Part shown: piece by piece, positions 61,267 to 64,000 of the stretch
How positions within the stretch are numbered: the first letter of the stretch is position 1
How the letters are laid out: every line of letters begins with the position of its first letter
Made by a program: the position numbers and the translations under genes
The notes under the pieces: model-generated
What the model saw: only the letters and a program-made list of their open reading frames with translations
Told to the model about the DNA's origin: nothing
Databases searched by the model: none
Source: Flavobacterium kingsejongi
GTDB lineage: Bacteria > Bacteroidota > Bacteroidia > Flavobacteriales > Flavobacteriaceae
Assembly: GCF_003076475.1 (NCBI RefSeq)
Contig: NZ_CP020919.1
Span: forward strand, 1,736,001-1,800,000
DNA length: 64,000 bases
Direction of reading: 5' to 3'

Positions 61267-61428
61267 TGGTATAGTATTTATATTTTTTAATTTTCTGCGG
61301 ACTAAATTACTAATTAATTTTCAAAAATAAACTATGCACGCATAATAATTTTTAAAAACTATTTCGTTTTCGTAACGGAATAAATTCCCTTAGCCCGATT
61401 TACAAGGGTTTAGTTTTGAAAGCCCGGA

Positions 61429-62865
61429 CTAATCATTATTTAAAATTTTGACAACAAAAGGTACCCAGTCTTGTTTTGGGATGCTTTTGTCCATATAAAA
61501 GTCCGGTTGAATACCTTTGTCATCAATCGTCATATCGGGAATTCGAAAGCTTTTAGAAAGGCTGTATCCCAAGGTAAGTGTAGTACAGGGCGAATCTACA
61601 AAATGCATGTTGGAGATATCGAGCACTCCAAAAGTTGTGGTGCCAAAAAGTTTTACTTTTCGGCTTTGCTTGGCAGCCAGGAGGAATTGTTCCGCCGTAC
61701 TTCCATTATTTTCATCAATGAGGACCGCTACATTTTTTGGATACGCATACACACTGTCCATCTTTTGGGTATATACAATGTTGTCCCCGCTCAAATTGAC
61801 AAATTTGCCCAGATTGGCGTTTAGCATCGCTAAATCTTTTTGTATTTCTTTCTTTTCGGCTTCCGTGATTCCGGGTTCCGATAAAAAGCCTTCCATCCTT
61901 TGGTTGTTTAAAAGGGTGGAGTACAATTCCAAACCTACAATCCGTATGGGGTTAGTATAGAGGTAGGGGATGATTTTGTTGTAGCTGCCGTCCGAACCAC
62001 CGCCATTGCCCCGGATATCAATAATTAGATTTTCGGTACTGGTAATCTGGTTGTGGTAGGTTTTTAACAGGCTGTCAATCGCTTTTTTATTGGATGGAGC
62101 AAAGGAAGGGATACGGAGCAATAGCGTGTTTTTGTTTACTTCTTTAATCATCGGCTGGGCAGCGGTAAGCAATTCGGAATACAACTGGATTTCCGGACTG
62201 TCTTCCTGTTTTGGGTTGACCCTCTTTAGCATAAAAGGCCCAAGGTTAAGGATGTTTTTACCAATGAGTTCGGCGTTTTCAAAATGTTGGGTGGCGTAAT
62301 TCCGCATATAAAATTCGCCATCATAAGTGCCATGTGTGGCATTGGGCTTTAGGATCAGCTTGATTTGATTCTTTTGCCAGTTGGTTCCCGGGGCAGCAAT
62401 AATGAAACCGACATATCCTGTTCCGGTTTTTAAAATCCCAATGGTGTAGGGATCGGTTTTCCAAATGCCCTCAAAACCTTTTTCACCAGCGCTTTCGAGT
62501 TGTTTTTGAAGTTTTTTATCGCTGATTTCATAAGTCTTCCAGGGGACTTGAGAATTTGATACAACAGTTGTAGCTGTAGTATTGTCTTTTGGAGAGACCG
62601 AAAGATGCGCTTTTCGAAAGAATAACAGCCATTCCATTAACGTTGTGGAACAAGCTGTGGGGGAAGTAATCGATTTTACTTTTTCGGCATATAGCGCTGT
62701 ATGTTTTTCATATTCCGCAGTTCCTTTCCGGTCCAGTGCATACTGGAAACCCGCATCGTTTTCTTCGAATGTTTTTTTTAGCCACAGAAAATTAGCTTCA
62801 CAGGAGCAATCCTGGGCCAATAGAAAACCTGGAAACAAGAGCAACAGAAGTAGTAGTTTTTTCAT
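61429..62865 (-). CDS. S41-family peptidase, exported
   Basis: 478 residues. The signal peptide ends near residue 17 (F-L-L-A-Q). A tricorn/CtpA-like S41 core lies at about 260-460: L-I-I-D-I-R-G-N-G-G-G-S-D near 278, then N-N-G-S-T-A-E-Q-F-L-L-A-A-K near 386 with the likely catalytic Ser, and V-K-L-F-G-T-T-T-F-G near 403. No PDZ domain is recognisable, unlike Prc at 35324. It probably cuts peptides or proteins in the periplasm or at the surface; substrate unknown. Confidence 0.88.
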   Translation of the reverse strand: MKKLLLLLLLFPGFLLAQDCSCEANFLWLKKTFEENDAGFQYALDRKGTAEYEKHTALYAEKVKSITSPTACSTTLMEWLLFFRKAHLSVSPKDNTTATTVVSNSQVPWKTYEISDKKLQKQLESAGEKGFEGIWKTDPYTIGILKTGTGYVGFIIAAPGTNWQKNQIKLILKPNATHGTYDGEFYMRNYATQHFENAELIGKNILNLGPFMLKRVNPKQEDSPEIQLYSELLTAAQPMIKEVNKNTLLLRIPSFAPSNKKAIDSLLKTYHNQITSTENLIIDIRGNGGGSDGSYNKIIPYLYTNPIRIVGLELYSTLLNNQRMEGFLSEPGITEAEKKEIQKDLAMLNANLGKFVNLSGDNIVYTQKMDSVYAYPKNVAVLIDENNGSTAEQFLLAAKQSRKVKLFGTTTFGVLDISNMHFVDSPCTTLTLGYSLSKSFRIPDMTIDDKGIQPDFYMDKSIPKQDWVPFVVKILNND

Positions 62866-63166
62866 TTATATGGTCAGTTGTTGGAGGTTGTTAAAGGGAG
62901 TAAATATAGAGCCAATTTTGAAATCGCACAACAAAATCACACAACAGAGCCGTTGTTGTTGAGTGACTTAGTCTGATATTTCGGCTTGATTTTTTGTAAC
63001 AGTCGGATAATAAGCAGTGCAACGCTATCGTTTTCGTAAATTTAGGATCGGCTTGTTGGTGGAGGGTATAAAATTCCAAATCATTTTTTAACCTCAAATT
63101 ATTCTGTTTAGTGATTTAAAATATTTATTTTTGCGTCTTTAAATCAAAGAAGAAACAAAAAAACAT
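62866..63166. other. 301-nt divergent intergenic region
   Basis: This gap separates the S41 peptidase (-) and pdhB (+). It contains the pdhB -7 box at 63126. A weak TATATTTA lies at 62901-62908 on the minus strand for the peptidase. No supported gene or hairpin is seen. Confidence 0.5.
63126..63133 (+). promoter_or_regulatory. -7 box of the pyruvate dehydrogenase E1 beta gene
   Basis: TATTTTTG followed by C matches TAnnTTTG exactly, 33 nt before the ATG at 63167. A TTTA at 63107-63110 is too close (15 nt) to be a good -33 element. Confidence 0.5.
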
Positions 63167-64000
63167 ATGAGAACAATACAATTTAGGGAAGCAATTTGCG
63201 AGGCGATGAGCGAAGAGATGCGTCGTGATGAGTCCATATATTTGATGGGTGAAGAAGTAGCGGAATACAATGGAGCTTACAAGGCATCCAAAGGCATGTT
63301 GGATGAATTCGGTCCAAAACGCGTTATCGATACTCCAATCGCTGAACTTGGATTTTCTGGGATTGCAGTAGGTTCTGCAATGAACGGAAACCGTCCGATT
63401 GTAGAATTTATGACTTTCAACTTCTCTTTGGTCGGAATTGACCAGATAATCAATAATGCAGCTAAAATGCGCCAAATGTCAGGCGGTCAGTTTAATATGC
63501 CTATTGTTTTCAGAGGACCTACTGCTTCAGCAGGACAGTTGGGAGCGACACACTCACAAGCTTTTGAAAACTGGTTCGCCAATACTCCAGGGCTTAAAGT
63601 GGTAATTCCTTCCAATCCTTATGATGCAAAAGGACTTTTAAAATCGGCGATACGTGATAATGATCCTGTGATCTTCATGGAATCAGAGCAAATGTATGGT
63701 GACAAAGGTGAAGTGCCGGATGGTGAATATACATTGCCACTTGGTGTTGCTGAAATAAAACGTGAAGGTACAGATGTAACTATCGTCTCTTTCGGTAAAA
63801 TCATCAAAGAAGCTTATGCAGCAGCAGAAGAATTAGCCAAAGACGGTATCAGTTGTGAAATCATCGATTTAAGAACTGTACGTCCAATGGATCAGGAGAC
63901 AATCTTAAAATCAGTAAAAAAAACCAACCGTTTGGTTATCCTGGAAGAAGCGTGGCCATTTGGAAGTGTTTCCTCTGAAATTACTTATATGGTTCAGGAA
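63167..64000 (+). CDS. pdhB: Pyruvate dehydrogenase E1 component, beta subunit (partial, 5' part)
   Basis: 278 codons are open to the end of the window. The transketolase pyrimidine-binding domain has M-R-T-I-Q-F-R-E-A-I at the start, L-M-G-E-E-V-A-E-Y-N-G-A-Y-K near residue 25, D-T-P-I-A-E-L-G-F-S-G near 57, and F-M-T-F-N-F near 83. The transketolase C-terminal domain begins near 195 (T-I-V-S-F-G-K, E-I-I-D-L-R-T-V-R-P-M). It pairs with an E1 alpha subunit and thiamine diphosphate to decarboxylate pyruvate. The acetyltransferase gene may follow outside the window. Confidence 0.92.
   Translation, partial: MRTIQFREAICEAMSEEMRRDESIYLMGEEVAEYNGAYKASKGMLDEFGPKRVIDTPIAELGFSGIAVGSAMNGNRPIVEFMTFNFSLVGIDQIINNAAKMRQMSGGQFNMPIVFRGPTASAGQLGATHSQAFENWFANTPGLKVVIPSNPYDAKGLLKSAIRDNDPVIFMESEQMYGDKGEVPDGEYTLPLGVAEIKREGTDVTIVSFGKIIKEAYAAAEELAKDGISCEIIDLRTVRPMDQETILKSVKKTNRLVILEEAWPFGSVSSEITYMVQE

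Noticed and set aside
62891..63097. 68-codon minus-strand open frame between the S41 peptidase and pdhB
   Set aside because: Composition is that of noncoding A+T-rich DNA; no signal, domain or conserved neighbour supports it.
1..64000. CRISPR array, rRNA operon, integron, prophage or toxin-antitoxin pair
   Set aside because: I looked for repeated spaced units, rRNA sequence, phage structural genes and short paired genes and saw none; the only mobile element is the IS3 copy.

Overview
The window reads as chromosomal DNA of a flavobacterium (Bacteroidota, Flavobacteriaceae, Flavobacterium-like). The grounds are: a type IX secretion (T9SS) cargo protein and PorT; TamL; a Bacteroidota-type mreBCD-mrdA-rodA cluster; class II HMG-CoA reductase beside a GYDIA-motif GHMP kinase; absence of Shine-Dalgarno sequences; and repeated TAnnTTTG -7 boxes 15-50 nt before start codons.

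Layout. 1-8760 (+): metal-resistance cluster: end of a CzcA/CusA RND pump, TolC-type outer membrane factor, HlyD/CusB adaptor, P1B-type ATPase, a small HYC_CC_PP protein, an HMA-DUF3347 lipoprotein, and a multicopper oxidase with an extra C-terminal barrel-like domain. 9074-9952: EamA transporter. 10079-10151 (-): tRNA-Phe. 10251-17858 (+): coaX, outer membrane protein, TPR protein, lptC, small membrane protein, CNNM/CBS protein, PpiD-like isomerase. 17938-20197 (-): mevalonate pathway pair. 20373-21677 (-): T9SS cargo protein. 22063-29845 (+): peptide-use operon of a DPP IV-like peptidase, three tandem POT transporters and a thioredoxin. 29847-35133 (-): comEC, an NlpC/P60 hydrolase, then surE-hypothetical-lpxB. 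35324-38675 (+): tail-specific protease and an OppC-like permease. 38669-40061: an IS3-family element inserted into the last codons of that permease gene. 40111-47501 (-): purH, mreB, mreC, mreD, mrdA, rodA and a small secreted protein. 47819-49069 (+): MacB/FtsX-like permease. 49074-54575 (-): lipoprotein, accD, fbaA, tamL. 54614-55342 (+): TrmH/SpoU methyltransferase. 55344-62865 (-): porT, ubiE/menG, folA with a 2TM protein, thyA, bifunctional nuclease, etfA, etfB, an S41 peptidase. 63167-64000 (+): start of a pyruvate dehydrogenase E1 beta gene, cut by the window end.

The genes form a few working units: metal export and oxidation across both membranes; extracytoplasmic X-Pro dipeptide release coupled to proton-driven uptake; the cell-elongation machinery; outer membrane biogenesis (LptC, LpxB, TamL, PorT); and central metabolism (FbaA, AccD, ETF, PDH, thymidylate/folate).

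I found no CRISPR array, prophage, toxin-antitoxin or defence island, and no clearly new system. The most unusual points are the IS3 insertion, whose pre-insertion stop codon can be reconstructed; the multicopper oxidase-barrel fusion; paired palindromic or repeated sites at metal-gene promoters; an AccD without zinc-finger cysteines; and a terminator hairpin lying inside the comEC coding end.
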